From positions 62,001 through 126,000 of the forward strand of contig CAILZB010000060.1 in NCBI GenBank assembly GCA_903838565.1: a stretch of DNA of 64,000 nt. The letters run 5' to 3'. The notes under the pieces are model-generated. The model was not told the DNA's origin. It saw only the letters and a list, made by a program, of their open reading frames with translations, and searched no databases. A program made the translations under genes and the position numbers. This document shows positions 55,955-64,000 of the stretch, piece after piece; the stretch's first letter is position 1; every line of letters begins with the position of its first letter. Source of the stretch: an uncultured beta proteobacterium. Lineage in GTDB: Bacteria > Pseudomonadota > Gammaproteobacteria > Burkholderiales > Burkholderiaceae_C.

Positions 55955-56998
55955 TCAGACGTAGAGCGGTTCTTCCTGCATCGCCTCGCATTGGTCCTGC
56001 AGCATCTGCACCTGGCCCTTCCAGTAGTCCGAGCTGCCGAACCAGGGGAAGTTGATCGGAAAGATCGGGTCGTCAAAGCGGCGCGCCAGCCAGGCACTGT
56101 AGTGGATCAGGCGCAGCGTGCGCAGCGGCTCGATCAGCGCCAGCTCGCGCCGATCGAAGGGGCGAAACTGCTCGTAGCCTTCGACCAGCGCGGACAGCTG
56201 TTGTGTGCGCTGCCCGCGCTCGCCGCTGAGCAGCATCCACAGGTCCTGCACCGCGGGCCCCGTGCGCGCATCGTCCAGATCGACGAAATGCGGGCCCGGT
56301 CCGGCGCTGGCGGGGGCGTCCACCGGAGTCCACAGGATGTTGCCCGGATGGCAGTCGCCGTGCAGGCGAATCTGGCACAGCGCGCGCTCTTCATTCGCGA
56401 TGCACAGGGGGCCCTTGGCGATCAGCTCGAGCGCCTCGCGGCAGGCACGGTCCCAGGTCGACTGCACGTCCAGCGGAACCTTGTCGTGGCGCAACAGCCA
56501 GTCATGCGATTCGGTGCCAAAGCTTTGCAGGTCCAATGCCGGGCGCTGCACAAACGGGCGCGCCGCGCCCACGCTGTGGATGCGCGCCAGAAAACGGCCG
56601 ATCCACTCCAGCACCTCGAAGTCCTCGAGTTCGGGCGGGCGGCCGCCACGGCGCGGGCTCACGGAAAACGAAAACCCGCCGAAGTGATGCAACGTCGCAC
56701 CTTGCAGCACGAGCGGTCCGATCACCGGGATTTCGGCCGCCATCAACTCCTGCGAAAACGCGTGCTCTTCGGCGATCTGGGCGTCGCTCCAGCGCCCGGG
56801 ACGGTAAAACTTGGCGACCACCACGTCGTGGCCGCCGACCGGCTCCTCCAGCGGGATTTGATAGACGCGGTTTTCATACGAACTCAGGGCCAGCAGCCTG
56901 CCGTCGCCGAACAGCCCCAAGCTGGCCAGCGCATCCAGCACCACATCCGGGCTGAGTTGTTCGTAGGGATGCTGCTGGGAAAGTTGGGGGGCGGTCAT
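55955..56998 (-). CDS. srkA: Stress response serine/threonine protein kinase SrkA (YihE)
   Basis: This 347-residue protein of the APH/YihE kinase fold has LLALSSYENRVYQI near the N-terminus, Lys in VVVAKFYRPGRW, the catalytic loop LHGDCHPGNILW and the metal motif FVDLDDARTGP. In enterobacteria SrkA (formerly YihE/RdoA) protects against stress-induced cell death. I chose ATG 56998, giving MTAPQLSQQHPYEQL, over an ATG seven codons upstream. The gene stands alone, convergent with the LysE-type gene and divergent from the GMC oxidoreductase. Confidence 0.9.
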   Translation of the reverse strand: MTAPQLSQQHPYEQLSPDVVLDALASLGLFGDGRLLALSSYENRVYQIPLEEPVGGHDVVVAKFYRPGRWSDAQIAEEHAFSQELMAAEIPVIGPLVLQGATLHHFGGFSFSVSPRRGGRPPELEDFEVLEWIGRFLARIHSVGAARPFVQRPALDLQSFGTESHDWLLRHDKVPLDVQSTWDRACREALELIAKGPLCIANEERALCQIRLHGDCHPGNILWTPVDAPASAGPGPHFVDLDDARTGPAVQDLWMLLSGERGQRTQQLSALVEGYEQFRPFDRRELALIEPLRTLRLIHYSAWLARRFDDPIFPINFPWFGSSDYWKGQVQMLQDQCEAMQEEPLYV

Positions 56999-57168
56999 GG
57001 GGCCATTGTCGCCGGGCAAGGCGGCGTGTGCCGCCGGAGCGGCGCGGCATAGGGTGCTCTCCTTAAAGTGGCGGCGCCGTCGCCAAAGCTATTGGGTTGC
57101 TGCAGGGATTGAGGTAAGGTCAGCCCCGGTTCGTCATTTGGGATCAAGCGCGACTCAAGGAGCACATC

Positions 57169-58761
57169 ATGCAGGACTACATCATCATCGGCGGCGGCTC
57201 GGCAGGCTGCGTGCTGGCGGCAAGGCTGAGCGAGGATCCTTCGGTCAAGGTGGCGCTGCTGGAAGCGGGTCCCGCCGACAAAAGCGTGTTGATCCATTGC
57301 CCGGCCGGTCTTGCCGTGATGGCGCAGACAGGTCAGATGAACTGGGCCTTTGAGACCGTGCCGCAACCCGGACTCAACGGCCGCAAGGGCTATCAGCCGC
57401 GCGGCATGGTGCTGGGCGGCTCCAGCTCGATCAACGCCATGATCTACACCCGCGGTCATGCGAACGACTACGACCAGTGGGCCGCCGAGGGCAACGCTGG
57501 CTGGAGCTTTGACGAGGTCCTGCCGTATTTCAAGAAGAGCGAACACAACGAGCGCGGCGCCGACGCCTTGCACGGCACCGGTGGCCCGCTGAACGTGATG
57601 GACTTGCGCAGTCCGAACCGCTTCGGACCGATCTTCGTGAAGGCCGGGGTGCAGGCAGGCTATGTGGAAAACCGGGACTTCAACGGACCGCAGCAGGAAG
57701 GCGTGGGCATGTACCAGGTCACGCACAAGAACGGCGAGCGCTACAGCGCGGCCAAGGCCTACCTCACGCCGGTCCTGAACCGCCCCAACCTGCACGTCAT
57801 CACCGGAGCCCACGCCACACGCATCCTGATGGACAAGAAGCGCGCGGTCGGCGTGGAATATCTGCATGACGGCGAGCACAAGCAGATCAAGTGCACGCGT
57901 GAAGTGCTGCTGAGCGCCGGCGCCTTTCAGTCGCCGCAGTTGCTCATGCTCTCGGGCATCGGGCCGCACGCGCATCTGGTGCAGACCGGCATTGCCACGC
58001 TGCACGACCTGCCCGGCGTGGGGCAGAACCTGCACGACCACGTGGACGTGGTGTTGGTGGTGAACGTGCCGCAGGCCACCGACCTGTTCGGCGTATCGCT
58101 GGCCGGCGCTTGGCGCGCGATCAAGGGAATCTTCGAGTGGGCCAGCCGGCGCACGGGCATGCTCACCACCAACTTCGCCGAGGCCGGCGGTTTCGTCAAG
58201 AGCGCGCCCGATGAGACGCTGCCGGATCTGCAGTTTCACTTCGTCATCGGCAAACTGGTCGACCACGGCCGCAAGCCGGTGTTCGGCCACGGCTACTCCT
58301 GCCACGTCTGCATACTGCGCCCCTTGAGCCGGGGCAGCCTGAAACTGGCGAGCAAAGACCCGGTGGCCGCGCCGCTGATCGACCCGAACTTCCTGGGCCA
58401 CCGCGACGACATGGATCGATTGATCTGCGGCTTCAAGGCGGCGCGCCAGATCCTGTCGCAGCCGGCGTTGGCGAGCTTTGGCGGGCGCGAATCCAAGGCC
58501 TTTGCCAACGTGCAGACCGACGAGCAGATCGAACAGTTCATCCGCGACCACGCCGACACCGTCTATCACCCGGTGGGCAGTTGCCGCATGGGCAACGGTC
58601 CCATGGACGTGGTCGACGCCCAATTGCGCGTGCACGGCATCGAGGGACTGCGCGTGGTCGACGCCTCCATCATGCCCAGCGTCGTGGCCGGCAACACCAA
58701 CGCCCCGGTGATCATGATCGCGGAGAAGGCGGCGGACATGATCAAGGCAGCGAACGGTTGA
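57169..58761 (+). CDS. GMC family oxidoreductase (choline dehydrogenase-like)
   Basis: This 530-residue FAD enzyme has the N-terminal motif [20 protein letters not shown], the GMC signature [15 protein letters not shown] (about 83-97) and the C-terminal active-site His in [10 protein letters not shown] with [17 protein letters not shown]. The family oxidises alcohols such as choline, aliphatic alcohols or polyethylene glycols. CAAGGAGCACATC precedes ATG 57169. No betaine aldehyde dehydrogenase or transporter is adjacent, so choline is not favoured; the substrate is unknown. Confidence 0.9.
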   Translation: MQDYIIIGGGSAGCVLAARLSEDPSVKVALLEAGPADKSVLIHCPAGLAVMAQTGQMNWAFETVPQPGLNGRKGYQPRGMVLGGSSSINAMIYTRGHANDYDQWAAEGNAGWSFDEVLPYFKKSEHNERGADALHGTGGPLNVMDLRSPNRFGPIFVKAGVQAGYVENRDFNGPQQEGVGMYQVTHKNGERYSAAKAYLTPVLNRPNLHVITGAHATRILMDKKRAVGVEYLHDGEHKQIKCTREVLLSAGAFQSPQLLMLSGIGPHAHLVQTGIATLHDLPGVGQNLHDHVDVVLVVNVPQATDLFGVSLAGAWRAIKGIFEWASRRTGMLTTNFAEAGGFVKSAPDETLPDLQFHFVIGKLVDHGRKPVFGHGYSCHVCILRPLSRGSLKLASKDPVAAPLIDPNFLGHRDDMDRLICGFKAARQILSQPALASFGGRESKAFANVQTDEQIEQFIRDHADTVYHPVGSCRMGNGPMDVVDAQLRVHGIEGLRVVDASIMPSVVAGNTNAPVIMIAEKAADMIKAANG

Positions 58762-59168
58762 TCGGTCGGGTCTTGTGCCGACGCACGAGTCGGTGCACTT
58801 CTCACGCTTCGGCGGATGTCTGAAGAAGACCCTGGAAGCAGGTGCTCAGCCATTCAAACGGCTTGCCCGATACCCATCGTTCACCACCCGCCCATCCGGG
58901 GGGCATCATCCACCCTCCGATTGCTCAGAACCAAGCCCGGTAAAGGCTTTGGAGATTGTTACCGGCGGATACTTGACTTGGCGAAATTTGGGAATATTGT
59001 CCCCCATATGAGCAGCGCCAATAAGCAGAAACAGGTCATCTGCACCGCCAAGCGCAATTGAATGATGGAAGCATCGTCGAGCGCGGCGGTCAAGTGCAAG
59101 CCATCGACACGAAGTTTGCGCCTCCTCGCGTCTTTTCTGAATTTCCTTGAACCGGGGTCTATCGCGCT
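58762..59168 (+). other. 407-bp gap with candidate promoter for the CHRD gene
   Basis: No gene is recognised. A weak stem-loop (GCCGAC/GTCGGT, 58777-58794) follows the GMC stop and may end its transcript. A candidate promoter has -35 TTGACT (58973-58978) and -10 TATTGT (58995-59000) with 16-bp spacing, leaving a leader of about 160 bp before the CHRD start. The leader contains no riboswitch that I recognise. Confidence 0.4.
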
Positions 59169-59642
59169 GTGGACCGTCTTCTGAAAAAAATGTGCTGCTC
59201 TGTTGGCGTTCGCTATCGGCTCAGCATCGTCACTGTTGTCATCTCCCTGACCGGCTGCGGCGCGTTGCAGCCCGACGCCTACATGGCCGCCTTCAGCACC
59301 CAGATGACAGGATTGAATCAGGTGCCGCCTGTGGCCACCCCGGCAACGGGTGTTGCCTACGCGGTGCTGAATAAAAACACCCTGCTGCTGCGCTGGAAGG
59401 CGTCGTTTTCGGGTTTGAGCGGGCCGGCCACAGCAGGCCACTTTCATGGCCCTGCCATGATTGGCGCCAACGCAAATAGCACGCTCGCGCTCAAAGTGCC
59501 AGTCAGGAGCCCATTGGAGGGTCAGGCCACGCTGACTCCAGCTCAGGCCGCAGCCATTCTGGGCGGAAAATGGTATCTCAACATCGAAACCGCAGCCCAC
59601 CCCCGCGGTGAGATTCGAGGACAGATGATTTTGCGGGAATGA
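59169..59642 (+). CDS. CHRD domain lipoprotein
   Basis: This 157-residue protein has a lipoprotein signal ending in the lipobox ISLTGC (Cys about 30) and a single CHRD domain (about 37-157; STQMTGLNQVPPVATPATG, AGHFHGPA, YLNIETAAHPRGEIRGQM). CHRD domains occur in animal chordin and in many bacterial exported proteins of unknown role. Translation may start at GTG 59169; ATG 59190 is a possible alternative. It has its own candidate promoter and no operon partner. Confidence 0.85.
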   Translation: MDRLLKKMCCSVGVRYRLSIVTVVISLTGCGALQPDAYMAAFSTQMTGLNQVPPVATPATGVAYAVLNKNTLLLRWKASFSGLSGPATAGHFHGPAMIGANANSTLALKVPVRSPLEGQATLTPAQAAAILGGKWYLNIETAAHPRGEIRGQMILRE

Positions 59643-59780
59643 AACCATGGCGCTCCCGCTACGTGTGCGCCAGCCATCGCAGCCGGTTTCTGTAAAAGTG
59701 AGTGCGCCGTCGGGCGCGCTTCCCGCCAGAGCCCGCAGGTCACGCGCACATCCTCACGCCTCGGGCATAAACTCGGGCCC

Positions 59781-61400
59781 ATGAACCTCACCGAATCCCT
59801 CCTTCACGCCTTGAAGGCGCATGGCGCGCGCCAGATCTTCGGCATCCCTGGCGACTTTGCGCTGCCCTACTTCCGCATCATCGAAGAGTCGCAGATCCTG
59901 CCGCTGTACACGCTATCGCACGAACCCGGCGTGGGCTTTGCGGCCGACGCGGCCGGACGCATCGGCGGCGGGTTGGGCGTGGCGGCCGTGACCTATGGCG
60001 CGGGCGCCCTCAACATGGTGAATTCGGTGGCCGCGGCCTTTGCCGAGAAGTCGCCGTTGGTGGTGCTCTCCGGCGGCCCGGGGCAAGGCGAGTCGCACTC
60101 AGGCTTGCTGCTGCACCATCAGGCCAAGACGCTGGATTCGCAGTTCCAGATCTACAAGGAAATCACCTGCGACCAGACGCGCCTCGATGATGCGAAGACG
60201 GCGCCAGCCGAAATCGCGCGCGTGCTGGCGAGCTGCCTGCGCCTGTCGCAGCCCGTCTACATCGAGATTCCGCGCGACATGGTGGCGGTGCCCTGTGCCC
60301 CGGTCGTGGCGGCGGCCGCGCAAGCGGTGGACCCCGAAGCGCTCGACGCCTGCGTCAGCGAAATCCTGCAGCGCCTGCAACAGGCCAAGGCGCCGGTGCT
60401 GATGGCCGGCGTGGAAGTGCGACGCTTTGGCCTCGAAGACAAGGTGGCCGAACTCTCGCGCCGCCTGAGCCTGCCGGTGGTCACGAGCCTGATGGGGCGG
60501 GGACTGCTCACGCAGACCGATACCCTGCTGGGCACCTACATGGGCGTGGCCGGTCTGCCGGAGATCACCGAGCGCGTGGAGAACTCGGACGGACTGTTCC
60601 TGCTGGGCGTGATCGTGTGCGACACCAACTTCGGGGTGTCGGCGCACAAGATCGACCTGCGCAAGACGATACAGGCGCTCAACGGCCAGGTGACCATGGG
60701 CTACCACAGCTACGCCCAGATACCGCTGGCCGCGCTGGTGGACAGGCTGCTGGAGCGCGTGCCGAGCGGCACCCAGACCTTCACCGTGCCGCCGCAACAG
60801 TTCCCCCACGGCCTGGTGGCCGACGAGGCCACGATCACACCCACCGACATCGCCACCGCCGTGAACGACCTGATGGCGCTGCACGGAAAAATGCCCATCG
60901 CCAGCGACATGGGCGACTGCTTCTTCACCGCCATGGACATGAGCCAGACCGCGCTGGTCGCGCCGGGCTACTACGCAACCATGGGCTTCGGCGTGCCCGC
61001 GGGTCTGGGCCTGCAGGCGGCCACGGGTGAACGGCCGTTGATCCTGGTGGGCGACGGCGCCTTCCAGATGACGGGCTGGGAACTGGGCAACTGCCTGCGT
61101 TACGGCTGGGACCCGATCGTGCTGGTGTTCAACAACGCCAGCTGGGAGATGCTGCGCACATTCCAGAGCGAGTCGTCCTTCAACAACCTGGACCGCTGGG
61201 GTTTTGCCGAGATGGCCGCGGGCATGAACGGCGACGGCGTGCGCGTGAACACCCGGGCCGAGTTGCAGGCGGCGCTGGCCAAGGCGTTTGCCACGCGCGG
61301 ACGCTTTCAGCTGATCGACATCACGATCCCGCGCGGCGTGCTGTCGCAAACCCTGTCGCGCTTCGTCGCGGGCGTCAAGCGCATCAACGCGCAGGGATAG
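59781..61400 (+). CDS. Thiamine-diphosphate-dependent indolepyruvate/phenylpyruvate decarboxylase
   Basis: This 539-residue TPP enzyme has the PYR-domain Glu 48 (SHEPGVGFAADAAG), a central domain and the PP-domain cofactor motif GDGAFQMTG with NNASWE about 27 residues later. Closest overall character is the indole-3-pyruvate/phenylpyruvate decarboxylase group, which yields arylacetaldehydes and can feed auxin or phenylacetate. The active-site HH pair of pyruvate decarboxylase is replaced by LLLHHQAKTLDS (about 110-121), which does retain two His. It is 38 bp upstream of psd on the same strand. Benzoylformate decarboxylase-like or other 2-oxoacid substrates are possible. Confidence 0.8.
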   Translation: MNLTESLLHALKAHGARQIFGIPGDFALPYFRIIEESQILPLYTLSHEPGVGFAADAAGRIGGGLGVAAVTYGAGALNMVNSVAAAFAEKSPLVVLSGGPGQGESHSGLLLHHQAKTLDSQFQIYKEITCDQTRLDDAKTAPAEIARVLASCLRLSQPVYIEIPRDMVAVPCAPVVAAAAQAVDPEALDACVSEILQRLQQAKAPVLMAGVEVRRFGLEDKVAELSRRLSLPVVTSLMGRGLLTQTDTLLGTYMGVAGLPEITERVENSDGLFLLGVIVCDTNFGVSAHKIDLRKTIQALNGQVTMGYHSYAQIPLAALVDRLLERVPSGTQTFTVPPQQFPHGLVADEATITPTDIATAVNDLMALHGKMPIASDMGDCFFTAMDMSQTALVAPGYYATMGFGVPAGLGLQAATGERPLILVGDGAFQMTGWELGNCLRYGWDPIVLVFNNASWEMLRTFQSESSFNNLDRWGFAEMAAGMNGDGVRVNTRAELQAALAKAFATRGRFQLIDITIPRGVLSQTLSRFVAGVKRINAQG

Positions 61401-61438
61401 AAATTTATAATCGCCGGTTCATCTATCCGGTAGCGTCC

Positions 61439-62293
61439 ATGTCCGATCGTCTCAAAGTGCTGCCGCAGTACCTGTTGCCCAAGCAGGCCCTCACCGCGCT
61501 GGCAGGAAGGTTTGCCAATGCCCAGGCCGGGGGCATCACCACGGCCGTGATCCGGAAATTCGTCGCGCGCTACGGCGTGAACATGGACGAGGCCGAGAAT
61601 TCCGACATCGCCAGCTATTCCAGCTTCAACGACTTCTTCACCCGTCCATTGCGCGCAGGCGCCAGGCCGTTGGCGCAGGCGGACTTCATCTGCCCAGTGG
61701 ACGGCGCCATCAGCCAGTTCGGACAAATCGAGCGCGATCAGATCTTTCAGGCCAAGGGCCACCAGTACAGCACCACGGCGCTGGTCGGCGGCGATGCGCA
61801 ACTCGCAGCGCTCTTTCAGGACGGCAGCTTCGCCACGATCTACCTGAGCCCGCGCGACTACCACCGCATCCACATGCCCCTCGCCGCACGCCTGACGCGC
61901 ATGATTTACGTTCCTGGCGCGCTGTTTTCGGTGAACCCGACCACGGCGCGCGGCGTCCCCGGTCTGTTCGCGCGCAACGAGCGCGTGGTGTGCGTTTTTG
62001 ACTCCGAGCGCGGCCCCTTCGTGCTGGCGCTCGTGGGCGCAACCATCGTGGGCAGCATGGCCACGGTCTGGCACGGCGTGGTGAACGCGCCGCGTCCCGG
62101 TGTGCTGCGTGAATGGCGCTACGACGATCAGGGCATCGCGCTGAACCAGGGTCAGGAAATGGGCCGCTTTCTGCTGGGCTCGACCGTGGTGCTGCTGTTC
62201 CCCAAGGGCGCGCTGCAGTTCAATCCCTCGTGGGCCCCAGCCCACGCCGTGCGCCTCGGACAGGCCATGGGAACGGCACTTTCTTCTTCCTAA
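61439..62293 (+). CDS. psd: Phosphatidylserine decarboxylase proenzyme
   Basis: This 284-residue enzyme converts phosphatidylserine to phosphatidylethanolamine at the inner membrane. It has PVDGAISQFGQI, the catalytic DYHRIHMP and the autocleavage motif LGST near residue 240, where the Ser becomes the pyruvoyl group. ATG 61439 is preceded by a weak ribosome-binding site. It is 38 bp after the decarboxylase and 18 bp before purT. Confidence 0.95.
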   Translation: MSDRLKVLPQYLLPKQALTALAGRFANAQAGGITTAVIRKFVARYGVNMDEAENSDIASYSSFNDFFTRPLRAGARPLAQADFICPVDGAISQFGQIERDQIFQAKGHQYSTTALVGGDAQLAALFQDGSFATIYLSPRDYHRIHMPLAARLTRMIYVPGALFSVNPTTARGVPGLFARNERVVCVFDSERGPFVLALVGATIVGSMATVWHGVVNAPRPGVLREWRYDDQGIALNQGQEMGRFLLGSTVVLLFPKGALQFNPSWAPAHAVRLGQAMGTALSSS

Positions 62294-62311
62294 ACATTCA
62301 ACCACACGACC

Positions 62312-63553
62312 ATGAAAACCATCGGTACCCCGCTCTCACCCCAGGCCACCAAAGTCATGCTGCTGGGCAGCGGCGAACTCGGCAAGGAAGTCCTGATCGC
62401 GCTGCAGCGCCTGGGCGTGGAGACCATCGCCGTGGACCGCTACGAGAACGCGCCGGGGCAGCAGGTGGCGCACCATGCGCGCACCATCACCATGAGCGAC
62501 CCGGCCCAGCTCAAGGCACTGATCGAGGCCGAAAGGCCGCACCTGGTGGTGCCCGAGATTGAGGCCATCGCCACGCCCATGCTGCAGGAGCTGGAGGCGG
62601 CGGGCACGGTGCGCGTCATCCCCACGGCGCGCGCTGCACGCCTGACCATGGACCGCGAAGGCATACGCCGTCTCGCGGCTGAAACCCTGGGGCTGCCCAC
62701 CAGTCCCTACCAATTCTGCGACTCGCTGGCCGAGTTGCAGGCCGCGATCGACGGAGGCATCGGCTACCCCTGCATCGTGAAGCCGGTGATGAGCAGTTCG
62801 GGCAAGGGCCAGAGCAAGATCGACGGACCCACCGACGTGAAGAAGGCCTGGGACTACGCCATGGCCGGAGGCCGTGTCAGCCACGGTCGCGTGATCGTCG
62901 AAGGCTTCATCGCCTTCGATTACGAAATCACCCTGCTCACGGTGCGCGCCATCGGCGCCGACGGCCTGGTGGAGACGCATTTCTGCGAGCCCATTGGCCA
63001 CGTGCAGGTCAATGGCGACTACGTTGAATCCTGGCAGCCGCAGCCCATGCACACCGTGGCGCTGGAGCGCTCGCAGCACATCGCCAAGGCCGTGACCGAC
63101 AACCTGGGCCAGGGCCTGAACGGCGACTCGACCCAGGGTCCGAGCGTGGGCCTGGGCCTGTTCGGCGTGGAGCTGTTCGTGCAGGGCGAGCAGGTCTGGT
63201 TCAGCGAGGTCAGCCCGCGCCCGCACGACACCGGCATGGTGACCATGACCACGCAGTGGCAGAACGAGTTCGAACTGCACGCCCGCGCGATCCTGGGCCT
63301 GCCGGTGAACACCGCGCTCAAGAGCCCCGGCGCCAGCGCCGTGATCTACGGCGGCGTGGAGGCCAAGGGCATCGTGTTCGACGGCGTGGCCGAGGCGCTG
63401 CGCGTGCCCAACACCGACATCCGCCTGTTCGGCAAACCCGAGAGCTTCGTCAAGCGCCGCATGGGCGTGGCGCTGGCGTTTGACGCCGACGTGGAAGTGG
63501 CGCGCGTCAACGCCAAGCTGGCGGCGTCCAAGGTCAAGCCCCGGGTCGCGTGA
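62312..63553 (+). CDS. purT: Formate-dependent phosphoribosylglycinamide formyltransferase
   Basis: This 413-residue ATP-grasp enzyme uses formate and ATP to formylate GAR in purine synthesis. It has the N-terminal [19 protein letters not shown], the ATP-grasp core [11 protein letters not shown], the metal site [16 protein letters not shown] and RRMGVALAF. Length and motifs are normal. Its TGA is immediately followed by the reverse TCA stop of the next gene. Confidence 0.96.
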   Translation: MKTIGTPLSPQATKVMLLGSGELGKEVLIALQRLGVETIAVDRYENAPGQQVAHHARTITMSDPAQLKALIEAERPHLVVPEIEAIATPMLQELEAAGTVRVIPTARAARLTMDREGIRRLAAETLGLPTSPYQFCDSLAELQAAIDGGIGYPCIVKPVMSSSGKGQSKIDGPTDVKKAWDYAMAGGRVSHGRVIVEGFIAFDYEITLLTVRAIGADGLVETHFCEPIGHVQVNGDYVESWQPQPMHTVALERSQHIAKAVTDNLGQGLNGDSTQGPSVGLGLFGVELFVQGEQVWFSEVSPRPHDTGMVTMTTQWQNEFELHARAILGLPVNTALKSPGASAVIYGGVEAKGIVFDGVAEALRVPNTDIRLFGKPESFVKRRMGVALAFDADVEVARVNAKLAASKVKPRVA

Positions 63554-64000
63554 TCATTCGCCCCAAGGCAGCATCAGCGTGATCATCGCCAGCTTGGCGA
63601 ACTCGGGTTCGAAGGCGTCGATGATGGCCTGCGGATCGGGGCACAGCGTGCTGTCGGTGATGACGCCGAACTGCACGCCGCCGCCGTAGCTCAGGATCGA
63701 CACGCCCAGGCCGACCGAGCCCGACTGCGGCACCCAGAACAGGCTTTGCTCAAGGGTGGAGCCGCACAGCGTGAGCTTCTTGGCTGGTCCCGGGACATTG
63801 GTCATCACGGCCGTGGTCTTCTTCGAGAACAGGTTCAGCATCGCGTCTTGCGCCGGCTTGATCAGCAGGCCCGCGACCGCCAGCAGTCCAAAGGTCAAGA
63901 GGGGCTGCATCGAGCCCTTGAGTTCGGCCATGCGTCGGCGCACTTCGTACACGCGCTCCACCGGATTGGCCACGCCGATGGGCAGCACCAGCGGCGCCAG
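63554..64000 (-). CDS. Wax ester synthase/diacylglycerol acyltransferase (WS/DGAT) family, 3' part
   Basis: Only the last 148 codons are visible; the start lies beyond the window. Recognisable C-terminal WS/DGAT (DUF1298) motifs are MTNVPGPAKKLTLCG, QSGSVGLGVSILSYGGGVQFG and VITDSTLCPDPQAI. These membrane-associated enzymes make wax esters or triacylglycerol from acyl-CoA, and their catalytic HHxxxDG motif would lie in the missing N-terminal part. It converges with purT with no space between the stops. Confidence 0.85.
   Translation of the reverse strand: MAPLVLPIGVANPVERVYEVRRRMAELKGSMQPLLTFGLLAVAGLLIKPAQDAMLNLFSKKTTAVMTNVPGPAKKLTLCGSTLEQSLFWVPQSGSVGLGVSILSYGGGVQFGVITDSTLCPDPQAIIDAFEPEFAKLAMITLMLPWGE

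Overview
The window looks like a chromosomal segment of a high-GC betaproteobacterium of the order Burkholderiales, most likely Comamonadaceae (Rhodoferax/Polaromonas/Acidovorax-like). I base this on overall protein character and on familiar neighbourhoods: recX-recA beside a TctD/TctE-like two-component pair, uvrA-MFS-ssb, TerC-sucD-sucC and yajC-secD-secF. No rRNA, tRNA, CRISPR array, insertion sequence or phage gene was seen.

Left part (1-11079): a glyoxylate/serine/glycerate island. A partial FAD/Fe-S 2-hydroxyacid dehydrogenase and a GntR/FCD regulator are divergent from a run of genes for serine-glyoxylate aminotransferase, an MFS carrier, a KdgT-type permease, a GlcG/HbpS-like protein, a hydroxypyruvate/glyoxylate reductase, tartronate semialdehyde reductase and glycerate 2-kinase. 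Together they would convert serine + glyoxylate, through hydroxypyruvate or tartronate semialdehyde, to glycerate and 2-phosphoglycerate. Two identical 14-bp palindromes between the divergent genes are good candidate operators.

11514-17543: a DAO-type flavoprotein and an isoquinoline-1-oxidoreductase-like molybdenum hydroxylase (small 2Fe-2S subunit, large Tat-exported subunit, XdhC). A MobA-like nucleotidyltransferase follows but is broken by a frame-changing deletion. Just beyond it lies a decayed fragment of a second copy of the small-subunit gene. metX-metW follow.

19330-31277 (minus strand): the most interesting region. It is a nine-gene, tightly overlapping operon for an MSHA-like type IV pilus or pseudopilus: lipoprotein secretin, TPR protein, assembly ATPase, platform protein, a PilM/PilN (GspL-like) fusion, a PilO/PilP-like fusion, a 680-residue PilX/MshP-type protein ending in an L-type-lectin-like domain, and two prepilins. 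The set is compact, partly fused and apparently lectin-tipped.

31434-37018: yajC-secD-secF and a DUF1631 protein. 37052-41709 (minus): a signalling set of PP2C phosphatase, FHA protein, CHASE2 adenylate/guanylate cyclase and an MBL-fold hydrolase resembling class II cyclic-nucleotide phosphodiesterases. Two copies of a 44-bp hairpin repeat and a perfect 22-bp palindrome lie in its spacers.

41928-64000: mostly housekeeping genes: TerC, sucDC, argC, recX, recA, a MarR regulator, a two-component pair, uvrA, an MFS carrier, ssb, a LysE exporter flanked by inverted hairpin repeats, an SrkA kinase, a GMC oxidoreductase, a CHRD lipoprotein, an indole/phenylpyruvate decarboxylase, psd, purT and the 3' end of a wax-ester-synthase/DGAT-like gene.
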